A stretch of 64,000 nt of DNA from Rufibacter latericius. Its GTDB lineage: Bacteria > Bacteroidota > Bacteroidia > Cytophagales > Hymenobacteraceae. The notes under the pieces were generated by a model, which saw nothing but the letters and a program-made list of their open reading frames with translations, ran no database searches and was not told the DNA's origin. Location: positions 335,868-399,867 of the forward strand of contig NZ_RJJD01000005.1 in NCBI RefSeq assembly GCF_003721515.1, written 5' to 3'. The translations under genes and the position numbers were made by a program. Shown piece by piece: positions 27,595 to 36,655 of this stretch (positions are counted from its first letter, which is position 1; the number at the start of each line of letters is the position of its first letter).

Positions 27595-28368
27595 TTAGTT
27601 TTCCACGGGGTGCATCTCCAATAAGATAGGGCAATGATCAGAGTGCTTGGCTTCCGGTAAAATGGCCGCCCGTTTCATCAACGGTTTCAAGTGCTCTGAC
27701 ACCAACAGGTAATCGATCCGCCAGCCCAGGTTCTTGGCTCGAACATTGGCCCGATAGCTCCACCACGTGTATTGATGCGGCTCCGTATTGAAGTGGCGGA
27801 ACGAATCAATGTACCCATCCTGCAGGAAATTGGAGAACCAGTTCCGTTCTTCGGGCAGAAAGCCGGATGAGTTCGCATTGGATTTCGGGTTGTGGATATC
27901 AATGGGCTGGTGGCAGATATTGTAGTCGCCGCAAATAACCAAACCCGGCACAGTGTCCTTTAAACCCTGAATGTACTGTTGAAAATCGCGGAGCCATTCC
28001 ATCTTGAATCCCTGCCGATGTTCTCCGCTGGACCCTGATGGCATGTAGACATTCAACACGGAGTAGCCATTGTAATCAGCCCTGATTACTCTTCCCTCCT
28101 GGTCATACTGTTCAATGCCGCACCCGATGCACACGTTTTTAGGCTCCACCTTAGACAGGATGGCCACACCGCTATAGCCTTTCTTTACTGCCGGATGGAT
28201 GTACACGTGGTACCCGATTTCCTCAAAGCAGGCTTTGTCAAACTTTGTCTCGTCTGCCTTTATCTCTTGCAAGCAGAGCACATCCGGGTTCGCGGCTTTC
28301 ACCCAATCCAGGAAGCCTTTGGAAATGGCAGACCTAATGCCGTTTACGTTGTAGCTGATAATCTTCAT
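27595..28368 (-). CDS. xth: Exodeoxyribonuclease III (AP endonuclease family 1)
   Basis: This DNA repair enzyme of the exonuclease III/APE1 family cleaves abasic sites and 3' blocked ends. The 257-aa protein starts MKIISYNVNGIRS, has the metal-binding Glu in LCLQEIKA (E35), the GDYNICHQPID loop (about 148-158), WRIDYLLVS, and the terminal catalytic HSDHCPI. All the expected catalytic residues are present. Its start overlaps the stop of the 114-aa gene by 4 bp, indicating an operon. Confidence 0.94.
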   Translation of the reverse strand: MKIISYNVNGIRSAISKGFLDWVKAANPDVLCLQEIKADETKFDKACFEEIGYHVYIHPAVKKGYSGVAILSKVEPKNVCIGCGIEQYDQEGRVIRADYNGYSVLNVYMPSGSSGEHRQGFKMEWLRDFQQYIQGLKDTVPGLVICGDYNICHQPIDIHNPKSNANSSGFLPEERNWFSNFLQDGYIDSFRHFNTEPHQYTWWSYRANVRAKNLGWRIDYLLVSEHLKPLMKRAAILPEAKHSDHCPILLEMHPVEN

Positions 28369-28709
28369 GAATTCATTTCGTCAAAGTACTCAAGGGCGTG
28401 CCATTTGAGCATGCGCTCCTGCTCTTTCAGGTTACAGGCGGGCAGTGGTTTCACCGATTTCCAGTGTGGCCAGCCTTCCTGATCCAAGCCATCCAGTTCA
28501 TAGTAACCAGACAAACTGAGGAGTTTGCAGGTAGCAATGTGCATCAGGTCCTGCTTTTCTTCTTTGGTGAACTCCCGTACGCCTTGCCCAAGTTCCTGCA
28601 CGCCCACCAAAAAAAGGATAGCATTCAGGTCAGGCTTCTTTCCAAACTTCTTCTTGATGTCCTGGCGCAACGCTGCCCACCTGACATCAAAATCTTCTTC
28701 GTTCTCCAT
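28365..28709 (-). CDS. Conserved small protein, unknown function, operonic with xth
   Basis: The 114-aa soluble protein is mostly helical, with a conserved-looking core FLVGVQELGQG and YYELDGLDQEGWPHW. No catalytic motif or signal peptide is seen. The 4-bp overlap with xth (stop TGA within ATGA) and good codon use support a real gene. I have seen similar short proteins only as uncharacterised Bacteroidota families, so I give no function. Confidence 0.8.
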   Translation of the reverse strand: MENEEDFDVRWAALRQDIKKKFGKKPDLNAILFLVGVQELGQGVREFTKEEKQDLMHIATCKLLSLSGYYELDGLDQEGWPHWKSVKPLPACNLKEQERMLKWHALEYFDEMNS

Positions 28710-28781
28710 AGAAATTCTGTGTGCATAAGTGGCATTTAGCGAGAGTGGATTTCTCTATGCTATCCACTAGGTTTTGAGGTT

Positions 28782-28935
28782 CGTTTTCGGCCCGATTCTA
28801 TGAAATCAGCCCTGAAACGCTGTTTTAAGTAGATTATCCCTGTTGGCGTTTTCCGTAGGTGGACGGCGCAAAAGGAAGTAATCCACAGATGAAACAGAGC
28901 TGTTTCAGGGCTGATTTCCTGAAAACAGGCCCGAA
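28782..28935. repeat. Inverted pair of family A palindromes (BIME-like)
   Basis: Two copies face each other. At 28804-28819 GAAATCAGCCCTGAAAC-type sequence is an exact complement of GTTTCAGGGCTGATTTC in the second copy (about 28901-28917), and the outer halves carry CGTTTTCGGCCCG and CGGGCCTGTTTTC-type arms. They are separated by about 80 bp between the 114-aa gene and the AhpD-like gene. Confidence 0.65.
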
Positions 28936-28953
28936 ACGAAAATCGATTTAGAC

Positions 28954-29304
28954 TTAGGCTTGCGCTTCGGTTTTCAGCTCTTCCCAGTACTCCACGGCTC
29001 TTCTGAAGTGCGGGATCACGATGGAACCACCAATCAAATTCGCGATGGCGAAGACCTCGTATACTTCCTCATCTGAGAGGCCGCACTCAAAGCATTTACC
29101 CAAGTGGTACTTGATACAGTCGTCGCAGCGAAGAACCATGGAGCAGGCAAGACCCAGCATCTCCTTGGTTTTAACATCTACGGCCCCTTCGGCGTAAGCA
29201 TTCGTATCCAAGTTGAAAAAGCGTTTGATCACTTTATTGTCCGCCTCCATGATCTTCTCGTTCATGCGGGTGCGGTAGTCGTTAAATTCTGTTACTAAGC
29301 TCAT
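28954..29304 (-). CDS. Carboxymuconolactone decarboxylase/AhpD-like protein
   Basis: The protein is about 116 aa from the chosen ATG at 29304 (MSLVTEFNDYR); ATGs 12 and 24 nt further upstream are possible. The AhpD-type redox motif CDDC followed by IKYHLGKCFECG (Cys60 and Cys63 from this start) and the helical core EEVYEVFAIANLIGGSIVIPHFRRA are intact. The family includes alkylhydroperoxidase partners and decarboxylases; a CxxC with a nearby His favours a peroxidase or thiol-redox role. It is monocistronic, with a family A pair behind it. Confidence 0.88.
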   Translation of the reverse strand: MSLVTEFNDYRTRMNEKIMEADNKVIKRFFNLDTNAYAEGAVDVKTKEMLGLACSMVLRCDDCIKYHLGKCFECGLSDEEVYEVFAIANLIGGSIVIPHFRRAVEYWEELKTEAQA

Positions 29305-29377
29305 TTTATGCGTCATTAAAGGCGGCATTCTGCGCCGCTACTGTAAAGTTACATCAAAAAATTTTTAAGTATAGTTT

Positions 29378-30091
29378 ATGCCACAGCCGCAGATGGTCCT
29401 CAGGTCGCTTTACCATGATTTTCTGGCCTTACTTTTCCCAGAGGATTGCCGGGCTTGCGGTGGAGAACTGGCTATGGGCGAAGAAGTCATCTGTAGTCAC
29501 TGTCGCATCAAACTTCCTTATTCTGATTTTCACCTCTCCCCTACCCAGAACCCCTTGCATCAAGTTTTCTGGGGAAGAGTGCCTATTCAGTTGGCCGTGG
29601 CTTACCTTAAGTTCCAGGAGAAAGGACGCGTACAGCGGTTACTCCACCAGTTGAAATATAAAGGACAGGAAGAAGTAGGTGAGCTCTTAGGAAGATGGTT
29701 TGGAGCCCAGTTACGAGAGCAGGAGGAATTCCAGCCTGTGGATGTGGTAGTGCCGGTGCCCTTACATAAGAGTAAACTTAAGCAGCGTGGCTACAACCAG
29801 GTAGAGGGATTTGCCCAAGCTATTGCCGAGAACCTGGAAGTTCCGTTAGTGGCAGACGCTTTAAAGAAGAATTTGGTGAGCGGGACTCAAACCACAAAGA
29901 ACCGACAAGCTAGGTGGGAAGCAATGCGTCAATTATATACTATCCACAAGCCCGAGGCAGTACAAGGAAAGCATGTGCTGTTGATAGATGATGTCATTAC
30001 CACAGGTGCCACCATTGAAGCCTGTGCCGATATCCTGCTGAAGAACGGAGCAAGTGCCGTCAGTGTAGCTTCTATTGCTTACACTCTATAA
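29378..30091 (+). CDS. ComF family protein (phosphoribosyltransferase fold)
   Basis: The 237-aa protein has an N-terminal four-Cys zinc ribbon (C24, C27, C39, C42) and a type I phosphoribosyltransferase domain with the PRPP-binding signature VLLIDDVITTGAT (about 197-209). ComF proteins act in natural-transformation DNA uptake in some bacteria, but many homologues have no proven role. The gene is divergent from the AhpD-like gene and followed by a strong terminator. Confidence 0.9.
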   Translation: MPQPQMVLRSLYHDFLALLFPEDCRACGGELAMGEEVICSHCRIKLPYSDFHLSPTQNPLHQVFWGRVPIQLAVAYLKFQEKGRVQRLLHQLKYKGQEEVGELLGRWFGAQLREQEEFQPVDVVVPVPLHKSKLKQRGYNQVEGFAQAIAENLEVPLVADALKKNLVSGTQTTKNRQARWEAMRQLYTIHKPEAVQGKHVLLIDDVITTGATIEACADILLKNGASAVSVASIAYTL

Positions 30092-30134
30092 TGCTGCCCT
30101 AAAATATTTGGGTAAACCCAAACCAAACCCTTAT

Positions 30135-30173
30135 AAAACAAGAAAGGCCGGATATACCGGCCTTTCTTGTTTT
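30135..30173. terminator. Bidirectional intrinsic terminator
   Basis: AAAACAAGAAAGGCCGG and CCGGCCTTTCTTGTTTT form a 17-bp perfect stem with a 5-nt loop between convergent comF-like and gldJ genes. Confidence 0.9.
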
Positions 30174-30192
30174 ATTGAGATAATGTGATTTC

Positions 30193-31380
30193 TTATTTGT
30201 TTGAGCCAGTGTTGATCATGGCGCAACGGAAACCGATAGTTGAAGTAGCAGAATCCTGCTCCATGTAACGACGGGTTCCTGGAGATAACCAGTACGCCAC
30301 GTCTTTCCATGAGCCACCTTTGAACACGCGCACGGTGTTGGTGATCAGAGACTGGAAGCCGGCTACGTCATACAGAGAAGAGTCATCCTGTACCCCGTTA
30401 CGGCGAACTGGGTTCAAATCTTCTACATCCTGGAAAGAAAGCGGACGGTACACGTCTTGTACCCACTCGTTCACGTTACCAGCCATGTTGTACAGACCGA
30501 AGTCGTTTGGTGGGTAAGCGTACACGTACTCGGTGATCATGGCACCATCATTCAAAGAACCAGCAATACCGGCGTAGTCACCACGGCCGCGTTTGAAGTT
30601 AGCCAGGAACTGACCTTGGCCTTTTCCGTATGGGTTACGCACTTGGTGTCCATCCCAAGGATAGATACGCTTGTTGGTTTGGTTTTCTTCTTCGCTCAAC
30701 TGGGTTCCAATCAAAGCCTGAGCAGCATATTCCCACTCAGCTTCTGTTGGGAGACGGTAGTTCGGAAGAACGGCGCCTGACTCAACAGGAGGGGTTGCGC
30801 CTTCGGCTAATTCACCATCATAGTCTTTCGCCAGGTTTTTGTTTACCATAGCAGTACGCCAGGTACAGTAATCCTGGGCTTGTAACCAGCTCACCCCTAC
30901 TACCGGGTAGTAGCGGAAACCTGGGTAACGCAGGTAATAGTTTACGTAAGGGTCATTGAAAGAAAGCTCACGCTCCCAAACAGTGGTATCGGGCAAAGCC
31001 TTGGCGTAGATTTCTTCAGAAGAGTCTTTTCTGATGTAATGCAGGTACTCCAACCAGTGAATGTTGGCTACCTCCGCCTCGTCCATGTAGAAAGAAGCCA
31101 CGGTAACGGTACGCTCAATGTTGTCACGGGTCATGGCCACATCTTCCTCTGAAGAACCAAGGGTAGTTCTACCACCTTCAATAAATACCAAACCGGGTCC
31201 TTCAGGTACGTCGCTATAGTCCGCTACAGCAAAACCACCTTCTTCATCATCGTAAGAGATACCGGTGGCAGTACTGTTCTTCCCGGGATCCTGGCTAGTA
31301 GGACGGTTGTTTTTGGAGCACGAGGAGAAAACTACAGCCCCCGCCGCCAGAACGTACATTAAATGTTTAGAAAGTTTCAT
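30193..31380 (-). CDS. gldJ: Gliding-motility lipoprotein GldJ (FGE-sulfatase fold)
   Basis: The 395-aa lipoprotein (lipobox ending at C21) has a formylglycine-generating-enzyme-like domain. Family marks are FIEGGRTTLG (about 70-80), FYMDEAEVANIHWLEYL, ALPDTTVW, YYPVVGVSWLQAQDY, YRLPTEAEWEYAA, MAGNVNEWVQD and FKGGSWKDVAYWL...GFRCAM. The MDEAEV, PDTxVW and PVVGVSW motifs favour GldJ over its relative GldK/PorK. GldJ acts in the gliding/type IX secretion apparatus of Bacteroidota, inside the outer membrane. The neighbour is PorP/SprF-like, but no PorL, PorM or PorN genes are adjacent. Confidence 0.82.
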   Translation of the reverse strand: MKLSKHLMYVLAAGAVVFSSCSKNNRPTSQDPGKNSTATGISYDDEEGGFAVADYSDVPEGPGLVFIEGGRTTLGSSEEDVAMTRDNIERTVTVASFYMDEAEVANIHWLEYLHYIRKDSSEEIYAKALPDTTVWERELSFNDPYVNYYLRYPGFRYYPVVGVSWLQAQDYCTWRTAMVNKNLAKDYDGELAEGATPPVESGAVLPNYRLPTEAEWEYAAQALIGTQLSEEENQTNKRIYPWDGHQVRNPYGKGQGQFLANFKRGRGDYAGIAGSLNDGAMITEYVYAYPPNDFGLYNMAGNVNEWVQDVYRPLSFQDVEDLNPVRRNGVQDDSSLYDVAGFQSLITNTVRVFKGGSWKDVAYWLSPGTRRYMEQDSATSTIGFRCAMINTGSNK

Positions 31381-31454
31381 AAAAATGGTAAATACCAGGT
31401 AAAATTGTATTCTTTAGATCAAATGTGGCTTTTAACACGCAATAATATAGAAAA

Positions 31455-32531
31455 TTAGAATGCCGGGCAAGCAATCCGATTGTATTTCTTGTCGGAACCG
31501 GATCTTTTGAAAATCTTCAAGTAATCCACTTTCTCAAAAGAGAGAACCAGCTCATGCGTTGGGCCCAGTGAAATAGGGCTTGCCGCCAGCGGATGCCGGT
31601 ACCCGTATCCTATTTTAAATTCTGTATGTGTAACGCCAACTAACCCCTGAAAAGTGCTTGTAAATGAAGTATTTTTTGCGCCGGGTAAAAAAGCTAACCC
31701 TAATCCTACCGTTACCGGAGTTATGTTCGCATAAACGCTGGCATCTAAGCGGTTAAAGCTGCGCTGGTGGGTATACGAAAGCGTAGGAATAAAGCTGATT
31801 TCCTCAAAATGATCTCGGTCAAAATGGCTGCGCACATAGAACCTGTAACCCGTCTGCATTTGGAAAGTTGGCCCTACCGTACTAGCCGCCATTTCGCCCA
31901 CCTGAGGGTTGTTGACATGATGCCCCGAAACCCCAAGCCAGAACTGTGGCGTGAAAAGCAGCAGCCCTCCAGACAAAGTCAGGTAAGAGGTTTTATCCAA
32001 TCCAAAGGTCTCTGCCGTAGGGCCGCTAATGGTCCCATTTGAATTTAACTGATCTTCAAAAACAAGCCCGTTCGTGGAGGGTTTCTGCGAACCGTAGCCC
32101 ACCTGCATTCCGGCGCTTAAGTCCAGTTTCTCGCGTAGTTTGGTATGATAGGCATATAACAGGCCTGCCTGTATTTTCTGGTACCCGCCGGTTGGGGCTT
32201 TATCGGCTAGAAACGTGGCACCTAGGGCATTCTTGTTTTCCTGAAACCGGTACTCTCCGCTGGCCCATTGGGTGCTAAACCCGTTGTTCACGCCCGTCCA
32301 TTGGGAACGGTATCCGGCAGTTATGCTGTAGTCAGACAATAATCCGGTGAATGCGGGGTTTAAAAAGAGACGGTGGGCATAGGGTAATGTACTGACGGTT
32401 TCCTGCGCCATCGCACCAAAGGGCGACAAGAGAGAAAAACAACCTGCTACCCACAAGCTTCTCCAACCGGTCTTCTTCCCGATGATTCCACGGCACACAA
32501 ATTGCAGGAACTCCTGTAAGCGTATATTCAT
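31455..32531 (-). CDS. Type IX secretion outer-membrane protein PorP/SprF
   Basis: The mature part begins after AQETVSTLPYAHRLFLNPAFTG, typical of PorP/SprF. It has repeated strand motifs (TAGYRSQW, GLLYAYHTKL, LSGGLLLFTPQFWLGVSGHH) and about 14 predicted beta strands. I choose the ATG at 32531 because the longer frame to 32564 would reach within 13 bp of the divergent asmA-like start. Such proteins help attach or export large adhesins. It is transcribed before gldJ, probably as one unit. Confidence 0.87.
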   Translation of the reverse strand: MNIRLQEFLQFVCRGIIGKKTGWRSLWVAGCFSLLSPFGAMAQETVSTLPYAHRLFLNPAFTGLLSDYSITAGYRSQWTGVNNGFSTQWASGEYRFQENKNALGATFLADKAPTGGYQKIQAGLLYAYHTKLREKLDLSAGMQVGYGSQKPSTNGLVFEDQLNSNGTISGPTAETFGLDKTSYLTLSGGLLLFTPQFWLGVSGHHVNNPQVGEMAASTVGPTFQMQTGYRFYVRSHFDRDHFEEISFIPTLSYTHQRSFNRLDASVYANITPVTVGLGLAFLPGAKNTSFTSTFQGLVGVTHTEFKIGYGYRHPLAASPISLGPTHELVLSFEKVDYLKIFKRSGSDKKYNRIACPAF

Positions 32532-32576
32532 CTGAAAATACCTAAACTTACAAGCTGAAAACACATCATTACTAAC

Positions 32577-35500
32577 ATGAGGAAAGTATTTATAGGTCTG
32601 GCAGTTTTTATTGTAGTATTGCTAGCTGCAGCCGCCCTTATTCCTGTCTTCTTCAAAGATAAAATAAAAGAGCGCTTGGATAAAGAGATTGCCAAAAGTA
32701 TCAATGCCCGCGTCTTATACGAAACAAATAACGTAAGTCTGTCGCTATTTCGCACATTCCCAGACCTGGGCCTGGGGGTGAAAGAGCTCACCATTATAGG
32801 AAAAGACTCGTTCCAGCGCGATACCCTTGCCTATTTACCGAATTTCAACCTGGGTCTTGACCTGATGAGTGTGATCTCCGGCGATCAGATTGAGATCAAC
32901 TCTGTGCAGATGGATGAGCCGCGCATTAAACTGCTGGTGCTTAAAAGCGGCAAAGCTAACTGGGACATCTTTATCCCGGACACCGCCGCTACCCCAGAAG
33001 CCCAGGACACCACCGATTTCAAGATGGGCATTGAGGAATGGAAGGTCAACAACGGCCAGATCGTGTACCAAGACCTGAGCATTCCCTTTGCCGTGAACGC
33101 CTACAACGTGCAGCACACCGGCAGCGGTGACCTGGCCAAAGACGTTTTTGACATGGAAACCAAAACCCAGGCCGAGCGCTTCACCATGACGTACGGTGGC
33201 GTGAACTACATTGAGAACAAGAAACTGGACGCCGATGTGACCATGGCCATGGACCTGGCCAATTCAAAATACACCTTTAAAGACAACAACTTCCGGATCA
33301 ATGATTTTGCCCTGGGGATGGCAGGTTCCATTGCCATGCCCACCGATGACATCAATCTGGATTTAACTTTTAAGGCGCTGGAGACCGATTTCAAAAACAT
33401 TTTCTCGCTGGTGCCCGGCGTGTTCACTGAGAACTTTAAAGACGTGAAGACCGATGGCAAGGTAGCGTTCAATGGATATGTGAAAGGCGTCTTCAACGAG
33501 ACCACCCTGCCCGGCTTCGGGGTAGACCTGAAAGTGAACAACGGAACCTTCCAGTACCCAGACCTTCCGCAGGCCGCCAAAAACATTAACATTGACATGA
33601 GCGTGAAGAACGCTGACGGTAACATTGACCACACGCTGATCGATGTCCGCAAACTGCACCTTGACCTTGGCAAGAACCCCGTGGATGGTCGCGTAGTCAT
33701 TGATGGCTTAGAACCGATGAAAGTAGACGGAAACCTGAAAGCCAAACTAGACTTAGCCGAAGTTACGAAAGTGTTCCCGCTGGAAGGCACCACCCTTCGT
33801 GGCTTGCTGGACATAGACGCTAATGCCAAAGGCGTGTACTTTGAGAACCATATGCCCGTGGTGACCGCCAAACTGAATTTGACCAATGGCTACGTGAAAT
33901 CTTCCTCCTTCCCCGCTCCGTTGGAACAAGTAACTGTGGCTTCTACCGTAGTGAACCGCACCGGCAACGCTGCTGATACCGATATCCAGGTTTCCCGCTT
34001 TAGGATGCTTTTGGACAAAGAACCCCTGGAAGGCCGTGTCGCGATCAAGAACCTGGCTCAGCCCCAGTTCGATGCTGATGTGAAAGGCGTGTTAGACTTG
34101 ACTAAACTGACCAAGATCTTCCCCATTGAAGGCACCACCCTCAGCGGACGTTTGAACGGAAACATTCTGGCCAAAGGAAAAATGACCGATGTAGACGCGG
34201 GCCGTTACGGCAACGTGCAGGCGAGCGGAACCGTGCAGATTGCCAACCTGAACTACAAGAGCACCGATCTTCCCCAGGGCATGCGCATTAACTCAGCCAA
34301 AGCTACTTTCAACAACGAGCAGGTGGCGCTTCAGCAATTGAACGGGTTCCTGGGCAAGAGCGATGTGCAGATGGATGGCACAGTCTCCAATTACATGGGC
34401 TACCTGTTCTCTGAGAACCAGCCGCTGCGCGGAAACTTCAGTTTGCGTTCCAACAACTTCAACGTGAACGAGTGGATGGTAGATGAACACACCGGCCAAA
34501 CGGTCCCTTCATCCACCCATGAGGCCCAAGGCGTGGTACAGATCCCCACGAACCTAGATATGGTGTTGACAACCCAGGCAGGAATGGTAATCTATGACAA
34601 CCTCAAACTGCAGAATCTGAAAGGGAAAGTGAGCCTTAAAGATCAGATAGCCAGACTGGAAGATGTTACTTTCAACACCCTAGGCGGGCAGTTCTCCACC
34701 ACGGGAACATATGATTCAAGAGACCTTATCCACCCCACTTTCTCTTTCGGGTTGGACATCAAGAATCTTGATTTTCAACAGTCCTTTAACTCCTTCAACA
34801 CCATTCAGCAAATCGCACCAATTGCCAAACTATTGAAAGGTGAGTTCTCTTCTAAGTTTAACTTCAGCGGGGAACTGGGCAGTGACATGATGCCTGTTTT
34901 AAGCTCACTTTCCGGAAAAGGCATGATAGAGGTTGTGGAAGCCGTGGTAACGAACATCAAAGCCCTGAGCAAAATCAGCCAGTTGACCAACCTGAAGGAA
35001 GTGCAGAATTTCACCCTAAAGAACCGAGGCTTCGCGGCTGAGATCGTGGGCGGGAACCTGGTAGTAAAACCATTTGATTTTGCCGTGGGCGATATCAAGA
35101 TGACGGTGGGAGGCACCAACAACGTTAGTGGAAAAGTAGACTACGTGGTAGCCATGGATGTGCCCTCCGGAAAAGTTGGAAACGCCCTTGCCGGCAAGAT
35201 CACCAGCTTAACGGGTGTGCAAAACCTCAATGGATTGGAACGGGTAACGCTCCAGTTAGGCGTCACCGGAAACTACAATGACCCTGCCGTTGCCCTGAAA
35301 GGCAGCAGCCTCAAAGCCGAGGCTTCCTCGTTGGTGAAACAGGTAGTAACCAATAAACTGGAAGGCGTAAAAGAAAAGCTGAACGTGAACGTACCCACCA
35401 ACAAAGACAGCTTGAAACTAGAATTGGCTAAAAAGCAGCAGGAAATAGAACTCAAAGCGCGCCAGGAACTGGAAGCGAAAAGACAAGAGGCCGAGCAAAA

Positions 35501-35591
35501 ACTTAAGTCCGAAGCAAAATCAAGGCTGAATAAACTTCTTGCCCCAAGAAAGCCAACCACCTCACAACCAGCTGATACCACTAAGAAGTAG
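32577..35591 (+). CDS. AsmA-family inner-membrane-anchored periplasmic protein
   Basis: The 1004-aa protein has one N-terminal transmembrane helix (about 4-22) and a long repetitive beta-rich periplasmic body (AsmA-like C-terminal region) with NFNLGLDLMSVISGDQIEINSVQMDEPRIKL near the start. The last 100 residues form a Lys/Glu-rich helix (LAKKQQEIELKARQELEAKRQ). AsmA-like proteins are thought to form hydrophobic grooves that carry lipids between membranes. It is divergent from porP with only 45 bp between the starts, so the promoters overlap. Confidence 0.85.
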   Translation: MRKVFIGLAVFIVVLLAAAALIPVFFKDKIKERLDKEIAKSINARVLYETNNVSLSLFRTFPDLGLGVKELTIIGKDSFQRDTLAYLPNFNLGLDLMSVISGDQIEINSVQMDEPRIKLLVLKSGKANWDIFIPDTAATPEAQDTTDFKMGIEEWKVNNGQIVYQDLSIPFAVNAYNVQHTGSGDLAKDVFDMETKTQAERFTMTYGGVNYIENKKLDADVTMAMDLANSKYTFKDNNFRINDFALGMAGSIAMPTDDINLDLTFKALETDFKNIFSLVPGVFTENFKDVKTDGKVAFNGYVKGVFNETTLPGFGVDLKVNNGTFQYPDLPQAAKNINIDMSVKNADGNIDHTLIDVRKLHLDLGKNPVDGRVVIDGLEPMKVDGNLKAKLDLAEVTKVFPLEGTTLRGLLDIDANAKGVYFENHMPVVTAKLNLTNGYVKSSSFPAPLEQVTVASTVVNRTGNAADTDIQVSRFRMLLDKEPLEGRVAIKNLAQPQFDADVKGVLDLTKLTKIFPIEGTTLSGRLNGNILAKGKMTDVDAGRYGNVQASGTVQIANLNYKSTDLPQGMRINSAKATFNNEQVALQQLNGFLGKSDVQMDGTVSNYMGYLFSENQPLRGNFSLRSNNFNVNEWMVDEHTGQTVPSSTHEAQGVVQIPTNLDMVLTTQAGMVIYDNLKLQNLKGKVSLKDQIARLEDVTFNTLGGQFSTTGTYDSRDLIHPTFSFGLDIKNLDFQQSFNSFNTIQQIAPIAKLLKGEFSSKFNFSGELGSDMMPVLSSLSGKGMIEVVEAVVTNIKALSKISQLTNLKEVQNFTLKNRGFAAEIVGGNLVVKPFDFAVGDIKMTVGGTNNVSGKVDYVVAMDVPSGKVGNALAGKITSLTGVQNLNGLERVTLQLGVTGNYNDPAVALKGSSLKAEASSLVKQVVTNKLEGVKEKLNVNVPTNKDSLKLELAKKQQEIELKARQELEAKRQEAEQKLKSEAKSRLNKLLAPRKPTTSQPADTTKK

Positions 35592-35606
35592 TAAGAATAA
35601 CCATAT

Positions 35607-35661
35607 AAACAGAGCCGTTTTTAGCCCTTTTTCTTCAAATAGGCTAAAAACGGCTCTGTTT
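35607..35661 (+). terminator. Long hairpin after the AsmA-like gene (terminator and family A copy)
   Basis: The 20-bp arms AAACAGAGCCGTTTTTAGCC (35607-35626) and the exact complement (35642-35661) flank a 15-nt loop and are followed by TTTTTG. The GTTTTTAGCC...GGCTAAAAAC core fits the dispersed family. Confidence 0.75.
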
Positions 35662-35743
35662 TTGTATAGCAGATTTCCGCCAACCTTGCGTATAAGGTGG
35701 CGGCCGCCGAAAAGGGTGGTCATAGTCAACTCACCTTTTTACT

Positions 35744-36538
35744 ATGAAAAAAAGATTCTTTTTTGCCATGCTGTGGACGGCCGCCCTCGGGTTTGCCTGT
35801 TCAGATTCTGATGAGAAAGACCCGGCTGGGTCAGCGCACATGGAAGTTCGGCTCACCGATGCTCCCGGCGATTATGAAGAAGTAAACGTAGACATCCGCT
35901 CGGTGCAGATCCACCGCGATGGCAGCGACGAGGAAGCAGGCTGGGAAACCCTGGAAACCATCAAACCTGGGGTGTACAACCTGCTTGATTTCTCCAACGG
36001 CCGTGATACGTTGCTCGCCAGCGCTACCCTGCCTCCCGGACGCATTTCGCAGATAAGATTAGTCTTGGGCAATAACAATTCCCTTCGGTTAAAAGGAGAA
36101 ACCACTCCCCGTCCGTTGACTACGCCTAGCGGCCAGACCTCCGGACTGAAACTGCAGATCAACGCAGACCTGGAAGCGGATGTCACCTATGTACTGCTGC
36201 TAGACTTTGACGCCGCTAAGTCAATTGTTCCACGTGGTAATAGCGGACAGTTCAACCTTAAGCCCGTAATCAGGACCTTGACCAAGGCGGTAGCCGGGGG
36301 AATCAAAGGAACCGTGACCCCTGCCGCTGCTAAACCTGGCATCCTGGTAATTTCCGCGGCCAACGATACTATTGGAGGATTTGCCGATGATGCCGGTCAT
36401 TACCTGATCAAAGGAGTTCCGGCCGGAACTTACAAAGTGCAGTTCAGCACCGCTGAGCCTTATAAGGATAAGGAACTCACCAACATTGTGGTCACCAACG
36501 ATAGAATCACCGAAGTTCCGGCAGTAGACCTGAACTAA
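35744..36538 (+). CDS. DUF4382 domain lipoprotein
   Basis: The 264-aa protein is a lipoprotein (lipobox ALGFAC, C19). The DUF4382 domain spans about 30-185: MEVRLTDAPGDYEEVNVDIRSVQIH, GVYNLLDFSNG, LPPGRISQIRLVLG, and FDAAKSIVPRGNSGQFNLKPVIR. A C-terminal carboxypeptidase-regulatory-like fold (IKGTVTPAAAKPGILVISAAND...GVPAGTYKVQF) follows. The family is widespread in Bacteroidota without proven function and is probably a surface or periplasmic beta-sandwich. Confidence 0.9.
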   Translation: MKKRFFFAMLWTAALGFACSDSDEKDPAGSAHMEVRLTDAPGDYEEVNVDIRSVQIHRDGSDEEAGWETLETIKPGVYNLLDFSNGRDTLLASATLPPGRISQIRLVLGNNNSLRLKGETTPRPLTTPSGQTSGLKLQINADLEADVTYVLLLDFDAAKSIVPRGNSGQFNLKPVIRTLTKAVAGGIKGTVTPAAAKPGILVISAANDTIGGFADDAGHYLIKGVPAGTYKVQFSTAEPYKDKELTNIVVTNDRITEVPAVDLN

Positions 36539-36541
36539 CGT

Positions 36542-36604
36542 ACTTGTCTATAAAAGAAAAGGGGGAAGCCTGCAGAGGCCTCCCCTTTTCTTTTATAGAC
36601 AAGT
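36542..36604. terminator. Very long hairpin terminator
   Basis: The 5' arm (ACTTGTCTATAAAAGAAAAG then GGG) pairs with CCCCTTTTCTTTTATAGACAAGT-type sequence over more than 25 bp, with small internal mismatches and a short loop near 36571-36577. It separates convergent DUF4382 and DinB genes. Confidence 0.85.
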
Positions 36605-36607
36605 GTT

Positions 36608-36643
36608 GTTTTAAGGCTTTTTATTGGGAAAAGGCCCTAAAAC
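36608..36643. repeat. Palindromic intergenic element (family A)
   Basis: GTTTTAAGGC (36608-36617) and GGCCCTAAAAC (36633-36643) pair with one mismatch, immediately beyond the DUF4382 terminator. Confidence 0.55.
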
Positions 36644-36655
36644 GAATTCGTAAGA

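Noticed and set aside
36224..36239. parS-like TGTTCCACGTGGTAAT inside the DUF4382 gene
   Set aside because: Three mismatches to consensus and located in coding sequence; likely chance.
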